A stretch of DNA of 64,000 nucleotides from Montifringilla adamsi (GCA_017590115.1 JAGGNK010003335.1:12431808-12495807), one strand, 5' to 3'. Positions 1 to 23,711 are shown, counted from the first letter of the stretch. Numbers and translations are program-made. Notes: generated by a model from the letters alone, not told the origin.

Positions 1-341
1 CACTTGCTGCAGGTTCAGCAGATACAGCTCCATGGGCATGTCTGCCCCCAGAGTCACCCCTGGGGCACAGCTGCTGACAGCAGGCTGGCAGGGACACAGG
101 GCAGGGCTCCCGGCCCCTTGGCCCAGCTGGCCACGTGCCTGCCCCTGTCAGGACACGCTGTGCCCAGGGAGGTCCCTGGCAGAGCCGGTGCCTCACCATA
201 CAGGGAGCCCTGGTGCCATTGGATCTGCTGTGGGCCCACGGCAAGGGCAGAGCTCCTGCTGTGGACACAGCAGCTCAATCCTCCCTCACTCCCCACCCGC
301 TCAGTGCTCACTAGCCCGGGAAGGGCCAGCACCGGCCGTAC
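1..341. other. Presumed RAB24 intron 5, no coding exon recognised
   Basis: No segment on either strand matches the expected RAB24 C-terminal exons. A minus-strand stretch near 191-233 has splice-like borders, but its reading frame after exon 5 does not give RAB24 sequence. Treated as intron. Confidence 0.4.
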
Positions 342-1454
<1,113 letters not shown>

Positions 1455-1702
1455 CCTCGCGCCGCCGCCGCCGCGGGGCGGGGCCGCACCGGGCGGGGCG
1501 GGGCCGGAACCGAGGGGGGCGGGACCGGAACCGAGCGGGGCGTGCCGGAAGTGCGCAGTGCGGGGCGGAAGCGCGCGGCGGGGCGGGGCGGGGCGCNNNN
1601 NNNNNNNNNNNNNNNNNNNNNNNNNNNNNNNNNNNNNNNNNNNNNNGCCCGCGCGGGCCGCATGGCGGCCGCCCAGCAGGCGCGGGCCTGAGCGGCGGCC
1701 CC
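1455..1702. promoter_or_regulatory. Divergent CpG promoter of RAB24 and PRELID1
   Basis: Only about 250 bases separate the two start codons, which point away from each other. The sequence is almost pure G+C with repeated GGGGCGGGGC-type Sp1/KLF boxes at about 1475-1595. There is no TATA box. An assembly gap lies inside it, so the core promoter is incompletely known. Confidence 0.75.
1597..1646. other. Assembly gap (50 N)
   Basis: Fifty N bases inside the RAB24/PRELID1 GC-rich promoter, typical of drop-out in extreme GC. Confidence 0.99.
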
Positions 1703-3391
1703 ATGGGGAAATACTGCGCCAGCCTGGGCGTCCTCAAGGGGCCCTGGGACCAGGTGTTCGCCGCCTTCTGGCAGCGCTACCCCAACCCCTACAGGTGCGC
1801 CGGGGCCCTCCCCGCCCCCTTCCGCCCCCCGGTCCCAGCTGGGCTTGGTGCCGCCGCCCGTGCCCGGCCCAGCCCTGTCCCCGGGGGTCCCGCGGGCTCC
1901 AGCCGGCGGGGATGGGTGTCCCGGCGGGCAGTTGGTTCCTCCCTGCTTTAATCGCTCAGTTCCTGGCGATTGCCAGCCCCGCGGGAGAGCTGGCGAGGAG
2001 CAGGGCGTGATGTTTTCTTCCCCATTTTAGCAAACATGTCCTGACCGAAGACATCGTGCACCGGGAGGTGACGCCGGACCACAAGCTGCTCTCTCGGCGG
2101 CTCCTGACCAAGACCAACCGGATGCCGCGCTGGGCAGAGCGCTTCTTCCCAGCCAATGTCGCCCACTCCGTCTACATCCTGGAGGACTCTATCGTGGACC
2201 CCAAGAACCGAACCATGACCACATTCACCTGGAACATCAACCACGCTCGTCTCATGGTAGGTGCTGGGCTGGGCGGGTGCGCCGGGGGTGGAGGGGACCC
2301 CGCGGTGCCCACGGCCGGGCTGTGCCTCGTGCAGGTGGTGGAGGAGCGCTGCGAGTACCGGGTGAACCCCGAGAACAGCAACTGGACCGAGGTCAAGCGG
2401 GAAGCCTGGGTATCCTCCAGCCTATTTGGCGTCTCGCGGGCCATCCAGGTGAGCTCAAGCAGTAAAGCTGCTGCTCGCTCCTGCTCTATCCTTTCCTTGT
2501 GCTGGTTTTACACCCTTTCCCGTTGTTCCCCCTCCTCCTCGCGAGCTCTTGAGGCACCCAGACCCATCACTGTGAAGGTCACTGTGATTTTTCAGGCAGT
2601 AAAGCTGCTGTTCGCCCCTGCTATACCCTTTCCTTGTGCTGGTTTTACACCCTTTCCCATTGTTCCCCCCCCCTCCTCAGCACCCAGAACCATCACTGTG
2701 AAAGTCACTGTGATTTTTCAAGCTGGGACAAAGCCCCAGGGGTTGTGTGTGACAGAGCTCACACCTTCACTGACTTTTCTTTTGCAGGAGTTTGGTCTGG
2801 CCAGGTTCAAAAGCAACGTGACCAAGAGCACTAAGGGATTTGAATATGTGCTAGCAAAAATGCAAGGTGGGCACCAAGGGCAGGCTGGGGCGGACCGGGA
2901 TGGGTCTCTTGGAGTTAGAGGTCGCACTGGAAACACTCCAGTCCATGGGCAGGTTGTTGCTTGAACTAATCTGACTGTGAAATCCTCACCCCTTGCCTTT
3001 GCCCTGCATCTTGGCACAGCCTGCTCTTCCTGAGTGGATCAGGCCAGCAGTGATTGCAGGGCCGGGCAAGGGTGGAGTGCAGGAGGGGGTGGAACATGGC
3101 CACAGTCACGTGCCTGTGGTTCCCCCCGGGACGTGCCGTGACGTGCTGGGGTCAGGAACGCCGGGCTCATCTTCCTCCCTGCGTGGGGAAGTGCCTCAGT
3201 GTCAGGGCCGGTCCAGCCGGCACGCCTGTGGGGTTAACAGCTTCCATGTTGTAGGAGAAGCTCCATCCAAAACACTGGTGGAGACAGCCAAGGAAGCAAC
3301 TGAGAAAGCCAAGGAAACAGCTCTGGCTGCTACGGAGAAAGCCAAGGACCTGGCGAGCAAGGCAGCCACCAAGAAGAAGCAGTACGTGTGA
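1703..3391 (+). CDS. PRELID1: PRELID1, PRELI/MSF1-domain mitochondrial lipid-transfer protein
   Basis: Exons 1703-1794, 2031-2256, 2335-2448, 2788-2866 and 3255-3391 join in frame to 215 residues, the family length. The PRELI/MSF1 domain occupies about residues 1-175; the runs QRYPNPYSKHVLTED and PRWAERFFPANVAHSVY are nearly identical to human. The C-terminus carries the Lys/Ala-rich amphipathic LEA-like helix (ETAKEATEKAKETALAATEK). From the family, the protein works with TRIAP1 in the mitochondrial intermembrane space to move phosphatidic acid to the inner membrane for cardiolipin synthesis. The start at 1703 is preceded by GGCCCC and begins MGKYC where human has MVKYF. Intron 3 carries a tandem duplication described separately. 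Confidence 0.96.
2461..2722 (+). repeat. Tandem duplication inside PRELID1 intron 3
   Basis: A unit beginning AGTAAAGCTGCTG at 2461 recurs at 2599, a period of about 138 bases. Both copies share the run CCTTTCCTTGTGCTGGTTTT and the run CATCACTGTGAA. Copy 2 is shorter because of a deletion in the middle. It is not coding. Confidence 0.85.
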
Positions 3392-3503
3392 GGGGCCAGC
3401 TGCACCAGGACAGATAGGAGACTCCTTAGATTTTATATTTTTAAAGAAACTGTATAAGTCTGACAATCAGCTGCTGCTTGACCCTTTCTGAGATGTAATT
3501 ATC

Positions 3504-3509
3504 ATTAAA
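3504..3509 (+). terminator. PRELID1 polyadenylation signal (ATTAAA)
   Basis: ATTAAA lies about 115 bases after the PRELID1 stop codon, in a locally A/T-rich stretch. Confidence 0.65.
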
Positions 3510-3633
3510 GAATCTACTCCCACCTCTGATTTGGCTGAGGCTGGCCTGGCTAGAGCAGAGCCCAGTGCTGCTCTGCACTCTGGGGGTCCAGCCCTCTGCA
3601 GGGAAGACACAGGCCAGGGTTTTACCAAGTGCC

Positions 3634-3639
3634 TTTACT
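3634..3639 (-). terminator. Possible MXD3 polyadenylation signal (AGTAAA variant)
   Basis: The minus strand reads AGTAAA about 460 bases past the MXD3 stop. It is the best signal before the PRELID1 3' end. No AATAAA was seen, so this is tentative. Confidence 0.35.
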
Positions 3640-4094
3640 ATAAAAATGTTGGGTCTGTACAAGAGAGCGGGGTGGCTGCAGGAGCACAAAGGCAGGTTGC
3701 TTAATGCACTCATTTCCCCTTCCTGGCCCTCCAGGGGCAGGAGAGCCTTTCTGTAGTGGTGTCTGCAGTGGGCAGCACTGCCCCATACCCACACCAGGCA
3801 GCCCCCAGACTGCCCGTGGGTGCACAGGGGGAGGCAGGGGAGTGTCCTCAGTGACAGCTGGGCCTTCTTCCAGCACCTCTTCCAGTGCCTCGTGGTGCCC
3901 AGCAGGTGCCACAGCGCAGTGCCAGCCCCATGCACCCAGTGCCACAGCCAGTGCCACCCAGCTGTGGGGGGATAAGGCCAGACTCTTGCCCCCATCTGTG
4001 GCCCCTTAGCCTGGCAGCTGTGATGAGGCTGGTGGGGCTGGGTTTCCAGCAGGAAGGAGGCAGGCAGGCAGTGCAGGGAGGGCAGCGGGCACCG

Positions 4095-5016
4095 TCAGGA
4101 TGCGGGGCTGTGGGGGCTGGAGTAGCTGTGCTCCCTCCCGGTGCCAAAGCTGGGCAGCAGGTCCCCGCTGAACACCACACCATCCACCTCTACCTCGGCA
4201 TCCTCTGGGCACGGGGAAGGCCGGGTCAGGCCCTTGGCTGCTTTGTCTCCCTGCCCACCCTCCTTCTCTCTTTCCCCTTTCTTACCTTCCTCAGAGGGCT
4301 CTGAGATCTGGGATGAGTCCAGGCTGTCAGCCCGTGCCCGTTCCCCGTCGGTGGGCAGGAGCAGCGATTCCAGCCGCTGCTGCAGGCTCCGCTGCCGGTC
4401 CCGCAGCCGGTCCTTGGCCCTTCGTGCCCTCAGTTCCTGCTCCTCCAGCCTCTGTGGGGGCCCGGTGAGCCGTGAGCGGGGGCCGAGCTGGGCGGCCCTG
4501 TTCCCACACAGGGACCGAGCGATGCCGGTGCCACCACCCCCCTCACCTGGATGTGAAGCCGGGCGCGGTGCAGGAGGCTCAGCGTGGTGGAACGGGACGG
4601 TCCTACACCCACCGGTACCTGCTGCTTCAGCCGCTCCAGGCAGCACCGCAGCTGGGCTCTCCTACGGCCGGGCAGGCGGGGAACGACACGGGGGTCAGCC
4701 ACGGAGAGGCACAGGCCCAACCAACCCCTGCCCCGCCGCTCTCCCCGCACGCCCCCGTACCTGTGCTTCTCCAGCGCGTTGTGCACCGACCTGCGGAAGA
4801 GACCCGGGTGATCAGCACCGCCGCCGCCGTCCACCCACCCATCCACTCGCCCGCCGCTCACCTGACGCTGCCCACGGCGCGGCGCGACGGTGCAGGGCAG
4901 AGAGCGGCGTAGCCGTGCTCGGCCTCGGCCAGGCCGGGCGGGTGCCGGTGCTGGCGGTGCTCCAGGAACTCGGCCGCCTGGAGCAGCACCTGGATGCTGC
5001 TGGCCGCGGGCTCCAT
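4095..5016 (-). CDS. MXD3: MXD3 (MAD3) bHLH-leucine-zipper repressor
   Basis: Exons 5016-4862, 4790-4761, 4661-4547, 4451-4286 and 4204-4095 join to 191 residues (human about 206). The N-terminus [19 protein letters not shown] is the SIN3-interaction helix that recruits the SIN3-HDAC corepressor. The bHLH starts [15 protein letters not shown] and is followed by the loop and helix 2 ([14 protein letters not shown]), then a leucine zipper in exon 4. The C-terminus keeps the family signature RADSLDSS and the acidic [12 protein letters not shown]. It binds E-boxes as a MAX heterodimer and opposes MYC. A His replaces an Arg in the basic region (EKHRR versus human EKRRR); this could slightly change DNA contact or be a lineage change. 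It converges on PRELID1. Confidence 0.95.
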
Positions 5017-5398
5017 GGCGGGAGGGCGGGGGGGGGGCCCGCGAGACGCGCGCTCATTGGCTGCGGGGCGCCCCGCGCCGCTGACGTCACCTCGGCGGGC
5101 AAACAAATTCAGGCGGGAAAGCGCGTGCTTCAAATTTGAATCGGCGGGAGGGGACGGCGCGGGCCACGCCCCCCCGGCGTCAGGCCACGCCCCTGACGGT
5201 GTTTAAGCAATTGTCTTCTCAAGGCCACGCCCTCCAAAAAGGCCACGCCCCCGGGAGAGGCGCGCCCGCCCACGCGCGCGCCCGTGTCCACCCGTGCGGG
5301 AGCGCGCACGCGCTGCCGCCCGCGCCCCACCGGGCCCACGCGTGTCCCCACACCGGCCGCGGCCAGCGCCACACGGCCCAGACAGACGGGTTTATCTC
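5017..5398 (-). promoter_or_regulatory. MXD3 promoter with E2F/CHR-like pair and four GGCCACGCCC boxes
   Basis: On the plus strand GGCGGGAAA at 5112-5120 fits an E2F site. The palindrome TTCAAATTTGAA at 5129-5140 contains the CHR core TTTGAA. Four copies of GGCCACGCCC, a KLF/Sp-type box, occur at 5162, 5183, 5223 and 5241. No TATA box is seen. The literature that I recall describes Mad3 as an S-phase, E2F1-regulated gene, which fits. Confidence 0.6.
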
Positions 5399-5404
5399 TT
5401 TATT
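5399..5404 (-). terminator. Polyadenylation signal (AATAAA) of the LST2-like gene
   Basis: TTTATT on the plus strand reads AATAAA on the minus strand, 515 bases past the LST2-like stop. It is the only canonical signal between that stop and the MXD3 promoter. The 3' UTR therefore ends within about 100-150 bases of the MXD3 upstream boxes. Confidence 0.7.
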
Positions 5405-5918
5405 AAAATCCATAGGGTGCAGGCGATAGGGAGGGAGGGGGAGCGCCGGGCCCCAGCTCCCGGGCACGGCTCGGCACGGCACGGGCGGCCCCGGGGCACC
5501 CGCTGTCATGTGAGGGATGTTTGATGTTTGCACCTTCTCAGGCCAGGCCCCGGGGGGAGACTCTGCCCCGGGCCCAACAGCAGCCAAAGTTCACCTGAAA
5601 AAAAAACCACCACGAAGCGCATTTCCAGCCGGGGGGCAGGTGCACGGCAGCAGCAGGCAGCTCACCCAAGGCGGAGCAGGCCGCGGCGCACCGGGAGCGG
5701 CGGTCCTGCGCCCACCATCGCTCCGCACGGGCTGCACCGTGTGTGGGGCCCTGCCCCTGTGCATGGGGGAAGTCTAACGCCGGGTGGGGGGGTCCTGCCG
5801 CCATGCCCACCAAGCTCTGAGGAGAGTCACGGGGCCGAGGTGCTGCCCGGCAGCCCCGGAGCGGCCCTGGACACCCAGCTGTGCGGCCTCCCACGCTGCA
5901 GACCCGGCAGAGGGGCTC

Positions 5919-8900
5919 TCACTGGCTCCGGGCACAGCGGGACGTGGGCGGGAGGTGTGTGGTGTAGCAGTGGGTGCAGACTCGTACGGGTTTGCTCTGG
6001 CCGTAGTAGGGCAGCACTGCGGTATTCGGTGAGCAGCGGGCACAGAAGATCTGCCAAGAGGCCAGAGAGGGGCTGAGCAGAGCCGGGTCGCTCGGGGAAC
6101 CCCATGTGCCCCGTCCCAACCCCGCTGTACCTTCCCACAGCTGCGGCAGTGGTGCCGGCGCCGCAGCACGGTGAAGGGCGAGCGGCAGGCAGAGCACTGG
6201 CTGCATGTGCTGTCCGGCACCCACTCGGGCAGGTGGCGGGCACCTGCTGGGCAAAACACATCGGTAAAAACCCCTCAGCCTGGCTCCTCTCACAGCCGGA
6301 CCCCCTAAGGCAGGATGGGGCAGGATCAGCCCCAGGCTCACACCCTGCCCCAGAGCCACGGCCCCTGGGCAGCTCCTCACCTGCCCTCCGGAGCCTGGCA
6401 GCCTCTGCAGGGCTGGAGCACAGTGGGCAGTCAGCCACACGAGGAGCATCTGTCACACAGGAGTCACCATCTTTCTCTTCTGCGGGGACAAGGGTTGGGT
6501 CCAGCCAAGCTAGAGCTGGGCAGGCACGATGGCCACGTTTTTCCCAAGCCTAGGGCTGTGGCCTTGTCTCACCAGGGATGGGCGATGGGCAGGGCAGAGA
6601 GGAGCAGTCCCTGGGGATTACTCACTGCTGTAACTCTGCTCCCCCGAGGGCTCCACCTGCGAGCACACGATCTTGAAGACCGTTTTCAAGATGCTTCTCA
6701 TGTCACTGGCAAAGTTGGTCTGGAGCTGATCAGCCACCCCTGCACCAGGAGGGTGGGGGGTCAGTGTGCTGGGGGGATCAGGAAGCTGGGGGGGTCGGCT
6801 TGGGGGGTCACTCACCCGAGATGCAGACGAAGAGGGTGTGCAGCATGTCCTTGGTGCTGCTGTAGCGGGAGCGCAGCTCCGAACAGCGGGCACCTGGGGT
6901 GGCATTGACCCCCGTCCCTGGGCCGCTCCCAAGGGGCTGGGGACTGCGCAGGGGGGAGGTGACCACTATGCCAGGGATGGCATGAGATATCCCTGTGCCA
7001 GTGGACAGGGATTTGCCATCTTGGCCCTGTTCCCTGCCCACCGCACGCCCCTGCTGCCGGTCAGTGCCTGGGTCATGCACTGCACTGGGGGGTCCCAGTC
7101 GTGTCTGGCAGGTGGGGAGTGGCTGGGTGGCATTAGGGACCTCCAGAAGACTGAAGGGAGCAGGGAGGTCCACACTGGGCACAGCTGCCCCCCAGGCTGG
7201 GGGGGCATCGGGACTGCAGTGATCCTCCTGTTCGGCTGTGCACAGGCTCCTCTCCAGCAGGCAGAGCTCCTCTGCTGACAGCACCCACAACAGGTCCCTG
7301 CCGTGAGGGGTTGGCATCAGCCCCATGTCAGGGCCCCACTGCTGCCCCACAGCCCCGCCATCACCCCCACTGCACACCTGATCTTCTTCAGGAGGTTGTA
7401 GAAGGGGCTGAAGACCCGAGACATCTCCTCAGGGCTCCGCTCCAGGCTGAGGGGTCCCTCGGGGTAGATGAGGAGACCACTGTGAGGGAACAGAGCCCAA
7501 CTCATGTCAGGGGCTGCCTGGGACCCCAGCTCCCCATGAGGAGAAGGGGCTGGTACAGGGCAGGGAGCACACCCACTTGTCCAGGGGCTGCACCCACCTG
7601 ATAATGGCCAGGCGAGGGATGGTGAACATCAGCAGTGGTTCGTAGCCATCAATCATCTCCTGGGTCAGGTAGCCCAGGTGCAGGGCTCTGGGGACACACA
7701 GACACCCTTCCAGTGGATCTGAGCCATGGGATGCTGCCCATCCTTGGGGCTGGAGTCCCTGCAGCCCCCACCTGACACACAGTGCCCCTCACTCACCTCT
7801 CCACTGTCTCACAGAAGAGCACGATGATCTCCTGCTGCCTGTAGATCTCATCAGGAGACTTCACTGCCACCAGCGAGGACACATAGCTGGAGAGATGGGG
7901 AGACTGTGAGGCCCCTACAGTCCTGGCACAGCCCACCACGACCCCAGCACCCTAACCCTGCCCCTTACCTCAGCTCAAACTCTGCAAACAGCCGGTCGAA
8001 TTGGATGAGCACAGCCCGGACAGGCTCTGGGTAGGAGCTGGGCTGGCTCAGGCTTTGCTCCCGCAGCACTGTCCTGACCAGCTCCAGGCTGCACAGCAGA
8101 TTCCTGGCCTGGGGTCGCAGCTGTGCCCCGTCTGACTCCTCCATCTCCAGGAAGGTCCCAGCCAGGAGACACTGCCAGGATAGGGACTGTCAGCAGCCAG
8201 CACCCAAGGCAATGCCTACCCCAGGGTCAGCTCACGGTGGGGTGTCCTTCGCCCCGGGCTCACCTCAGCAGCAAACAGCATGTGGTTCCCCAAATTGTCC
8301 ACCAAGAGCTCCTCGGGGAACTTGACCAGGTAGTCACGGCTGTGCCGCTGCGTGGGGATGCACTCCTCCATGATCCGCTCCAGGACGGCCAGCAGGTGAG
8401 CCTGGGGACGGCAGGGGTGTCACCCGCGGCCTCCGGGGGGACTGAGTCACAGCAGGACCCGGGCTGGCCCGTACCTGGCTGAGGTGGAGCTGGTTGAGGA
8501 GCACCAGGTACTGCTGCGGATCCAGCTCGGCATCCAGCCCGTTGATCTCGGCCACCACCCGTGTCACCCTCTCGTCGGCAAAGAAGAACTGGGAGAGCAG
8601 GCGTGGGTCGGAGCGCTGCGGGAAGGGCAGAGGGGTGATGGGGGGACACCCCGCATCTCCATGTGCTGCTCCAGCGGGATCCCAAACCTCCCGCTTCCCC
8701 AGGCGCGGAGGGATCGGACCCCAGGGATCCACAAACACCTGTTCGGGCAGGTACGTGGGACCTCCCACGGCAGCTTTGGCTCCTCCCGGGGAGCGCCGCC
8801 CTCCCCACCCACCCGTGCCTCAGTTTCCCCGGGGGCAGAGCAGGATGAACAAGCTCAGCCGCATCCCGGCAGCTTTGGCACCGATCCGTGCGTGGCTGTA

Positions 8901-9126
8901 AACACCGGGAAAGTCCTCCGGAGTCCCCCCGCTTCCTCCTCCCGCTCCACCACGAGGGACCCCGGCCGCCCCCTCTGCTCCCGGGATCGCCGCAGCTCCT
9001 GGATCGCCTCGACGGGGCCGTCCGGGGGCTCCGCCGGTCCCGGGCGCAGGGAGGGCGGCCCGGTTCGACCCTCCCCGGTCTCACCTTGGGTCGGCGGAGC
9101 CATCGGCGGAGGGCAGCGGGCAGCAT
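5919..9126 (-). CDS. LST2/ZFYVE28-like FYVE protein (paralogue of ZFYVE28)
   Basis: Twelve exons join in frame to about 581 residues: 9126-9085, 8615-8475, 8401-8264, 8171-7969, 7886-7797, 7687-7598, 7479-7378, 7297-6816, 6739-6626, 6479-6381, 6243-6131, 6050-5919. The N-terminal about 260 residues follow LST2 closely ([57 protein letters not shown]). The C-terminus is an intact FYVE finger with [15 protein letters not shown] and PVRVCTHC, so phosphatidylinositol-3-phosphate binding is expected. LST2 proteins act at endosomes and restrain EGFR signalling; the Lys in YLVKFPEE matches human Lys87, reported as the regulatory monoubiquitination site. The central linker is much shorter than in ZFYVE28 (human about 887 residues). 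Exon 8 is a single long open stretch and is the least certain border. It is a paralogue, not ZFYVE28 itself, because the neighbours are MXD3 and FAM193B. Confidence 0.88.
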
Positions 9127-10027
9127 GGCGCGTCCCGCAGTTCTGCCGCCGCCCGGCTCCCCGCGCCCGCCGCTCGCCGACGGGGCGGGTCGGTACCGGG
9201 CACCGCCCGGGGGGCGGACCGGAACAGTGTCCGCCCAGTCCCGGCACCGGGACGACCCGTCCGCTCCTCGACGGACCGGTTCTCTGTGATGGGAAGGGTG
9301 AGGGTGCGTCTGCCGTGGGGCGGGATGGGTTTCGCCGCCGGCTTTCCTTCCCGGTCTTGGTTCCCGTCTCAAATTCCCAATTGCATCCCCGGCTACCCTC
9401 CCCCGGTTCCTCTCTCCCCGCAGCCCAGCAATCCGGGGACAGGGACACCCCAGCGCTTCCCACAGCCCGCCGAGCATTCCCAGAGTGATGGGGAGAAGCA
9501 CCCGCAGGCACCTTTACTGTGCGGGGTGCGGAGCGGGGTAATGCGGCGGGAAGGGGGTAAAGTGGCCCCTCGGTGGGACAAAGAGGAACCAAGTGGCCAG
9601 GAAGAAGTGCCAGGGGGTGCTCGGGGGTGTTGGCCACAGCAAACCACCCCGGCTGTGCCAAAGGACGTGTTTGCTCCAGAGCTGGCACTGCTGGGCACAG
9701 GATGTGGGTGCCGATAATTCAGGTGGCTGAAAGCCTAATGGCGTGGATTCATGGGTAAAGAATCCGTGGAGGGTGGTTGAACAAACACGGCAGCGGCACG
9801 TCCTCGGCTTCAGAAAGTCCCTGAGTCATGGCAGTGCCCAGGTGCAGGGGTGGGACTGGCCCTGCTGTTGGGGCTCCCTGTGTACCCCACAGAGCCCGGC
9901 TCTGTTTTCAGCCATGTCCTGCTTCCCCTGGATGGGGATCCCTGGGCACACAGTGAGACTGCAGCCCTGCTTGTCCCACCGATCCCCACAGATCTGGGCA
10001 CCACAATAAAAGAAGAATAAAGCTGTT

Positions 10028-10418
10028 AGAGAGTGTCCAAAGGAGGCTGCAAAGAGTCTAGAGGGGAAATCACATGAAAAGCTGCTGAAGTCCCTTGGTC
10101 TGTTCAGTCTGGAGAAGAGGAGTCTGAGGAGAGACCTCATTATGGGCTGCAGCTTCCTCAGGAGGGGCAGCCGAGGGCAGCTCCAGTCTCTGCTCTCTGT
10201 GGTAGTAACAGGACCTGAGGGAATGGCTAGAGCTGTGTCAGGGGAAGTTTAGGTTGGATATTAGGAAAAAGATCTTTGTCCAGAGGGTGGTCAGGCACTG
10301 AACAAGCTCCCCAGGGAAGTGATCATGGCACCAAGGCTGACAGAGCTCCAGGAGCATATTTGGACAATGCTCTCAGGCACAGGGTGAGATTCTTGGGGTT
10401 CTCCTGTGCAAGGCCAGG
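10028..10418 (+). mobile_element. CR1 LINE fragment, sense orientation
   Basis: The segment carries degenerate CR1 3'-region landmarks in sense order: GGTCTGTTCAGTCTGGAGAA, AGGAGAGACCTCATTATGG and TTGGATATTAGGAAAAAG, followed by AGAGGGTGGTCAGGCACTG. The 5' end is truncated and the 3' tail is missing. CR1 is the main LINE of birds and other sauropsids. Confidence 0.8.
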
Positions 10419-10662
10419 AATCACAGAATCATAGAGAAGTTTGGAAGTGACCTTAAAGATCATCTCGTTCCATCCCACTGCCACGCACAGAGACACCTTC
10501 CACCATCCCAGGCCGCTCCAAACTCCATCCAGCCTGGCCTTGAACATGTCCAGGGATGGGGCAGCCACAGCTTCTCTGGGCAGCCTGGGTGCCTCACCAC
10601 CCTCACCGGCTAGACTTTTTTCCTAATATCTAATCTAATCCTGCTCTCTTTCAGTGTGAACC
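10419..10662 (-). mobile_element. CR1 LINE 3' end, antisense orientation
   Basis: Starting AATCACAGAATCATAGAG, this is the reverse complement of the CR1 3' end. Further landmarks are GACCTTAAAGATCATCTC, TTGAACATGTCCAGGGATGG, GGGCAGCCACAGCTTCTCTG and TTCCTAATATCTAATC. It abuts the sense fragment, giving a tail-to-tail inverted pair 300 bases upstream of FAM193B. Confidence 0.88.
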
Positions 10663-10679
10663 CGAGGAGCTGCACTCCG

Positions 10680-10958
10680 ATGGTCCAGCCGGGGGGGATA
10701 GGATCGCGGTGCACCCCCGATCTCGGGTCCCCGGCAGCGCCTCCGGGAGCCGGGGGCGCCGGGCGGATTCGAACCCGCGGCCCTGCCGCCGCTCCCCCTG
10801 TCCGCCAGGGTGCGCAGCGCTGCCCTCACCCAAGATGGCGGCGGCGGCTTCACCTCCCCGAGCGTTTCCCCCCTCCCTCCCTCCCTCCTTCCCGCGGGCA
10901 GGGGCCGGACGGGCCGCGCCGCCATATTGGCTGTTGTCCTGGCTGCGGCGGGCTCGCC
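10680..10958 (+). promoter_or_regulatory. FAM193B CpG promoter with two YY1-type sites
   Basis: AAGATGGCGGC at 10832-10842 and the oppositely oriented GCCGCCATATTGG at 10918-10930 fit the YY1 consensus. The region is CpG-rich and has no TATA box. Confidence 0.6.
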
Positions 10959-18269
<7,311 letters not shown>

Positions 18270-18508
18270 GGTGCGGAGGGGCCACCCCCACCCACCCACG
18301 GCCGCTCGCCTCTCCTCACTGTGCCCCCCGCCTCACCTTGGTGGTGTCCCCTCCTTCGCGGGGGGCTCCGGTGCTCTCCTGCCCCGCGGGGACCCCCGGG
18401 GCTCCCTCCATCCTCCTGCCCCTCCCCGCGGGGTGATCCCGGCCGTCCCGTCCCCCTCTCCGCGGGCACACGGCTCCCCGTGCCGCGGGGAAGGACCGTG
18501 CTGGACCC

Positions 18509-18514
18509 AATAAA
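18509..18514 (+). terminator. FAM193B polyadenylation signal
   Basis: AATAAA 240 bases after the stop, followed by a T-rich downstream element. The DDX41 start codon is only 237 bases further on. Confidence 0.85.
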
Positions 18515-18539
18515 GAACTTTTTAATTTTTTATTTTATT

Positions 18540-18750
18540 TAAACCCCGGTGTCTGCTGCTTTCTGCCGCGCCGGGGAAAGTGAGGGGGCGGGAGAGAGGA
18601 GGTGTAGAACGCATTCTGCGCAAGTTTGGCCGCCGCTGGGACCCGTCGTGCCGAGTCGCAGCTCCCGCCCAGTGGCGCCCCCAGCGCGTTGCTAGGCGAT
18701 GGCGCTGGGCGGGGTGACGTAACTTCCTGTATCACTTCCGGGAAGGAGCC
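18540..18750 (+). promoter_or_regulatory. Compact DDX41 promoter
   Basis: The GC-rich interval between the FAM193B 3' end and the DDX41 ATG is about 210 bases and includes ETS-like CTTCCGG at 18735-18741. No TATA box is seen. Confidence 0.5.

Positions 18751-23711
<4,961 letters not shown>

Larger units (their letters stand above)
9127..10958. other. Intergenic spacer between two divergent genes
   Basis: 9127-9300 is the GC-rich promoter side of the LST2-like gene. 9300-10020 shows no coding signature. 10028-10662 holds two CR1 fragments. 10680-10958 is the CpG-rich upstream region of FAM193B. Confidence 0.7.

Noticed and set aside
191..233. Minus-strand segment with splice-like borders as RAB24 exon 6
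   Set aside because: In the phase left by exon 5 it does not encode RAB24 sequence, and the frame that gives a smoother peptide cannot be reached from either possible acceptor.
10745..10830. tRNA-like B box (GGTTCGAATCC on the minus strand) upstream of FAM193B
   Set aside because: The T stem does not pair over five bases, no A box lies at the right distance, and no acceptor stem can be drawn. Probably chance in GC-rich sequence.
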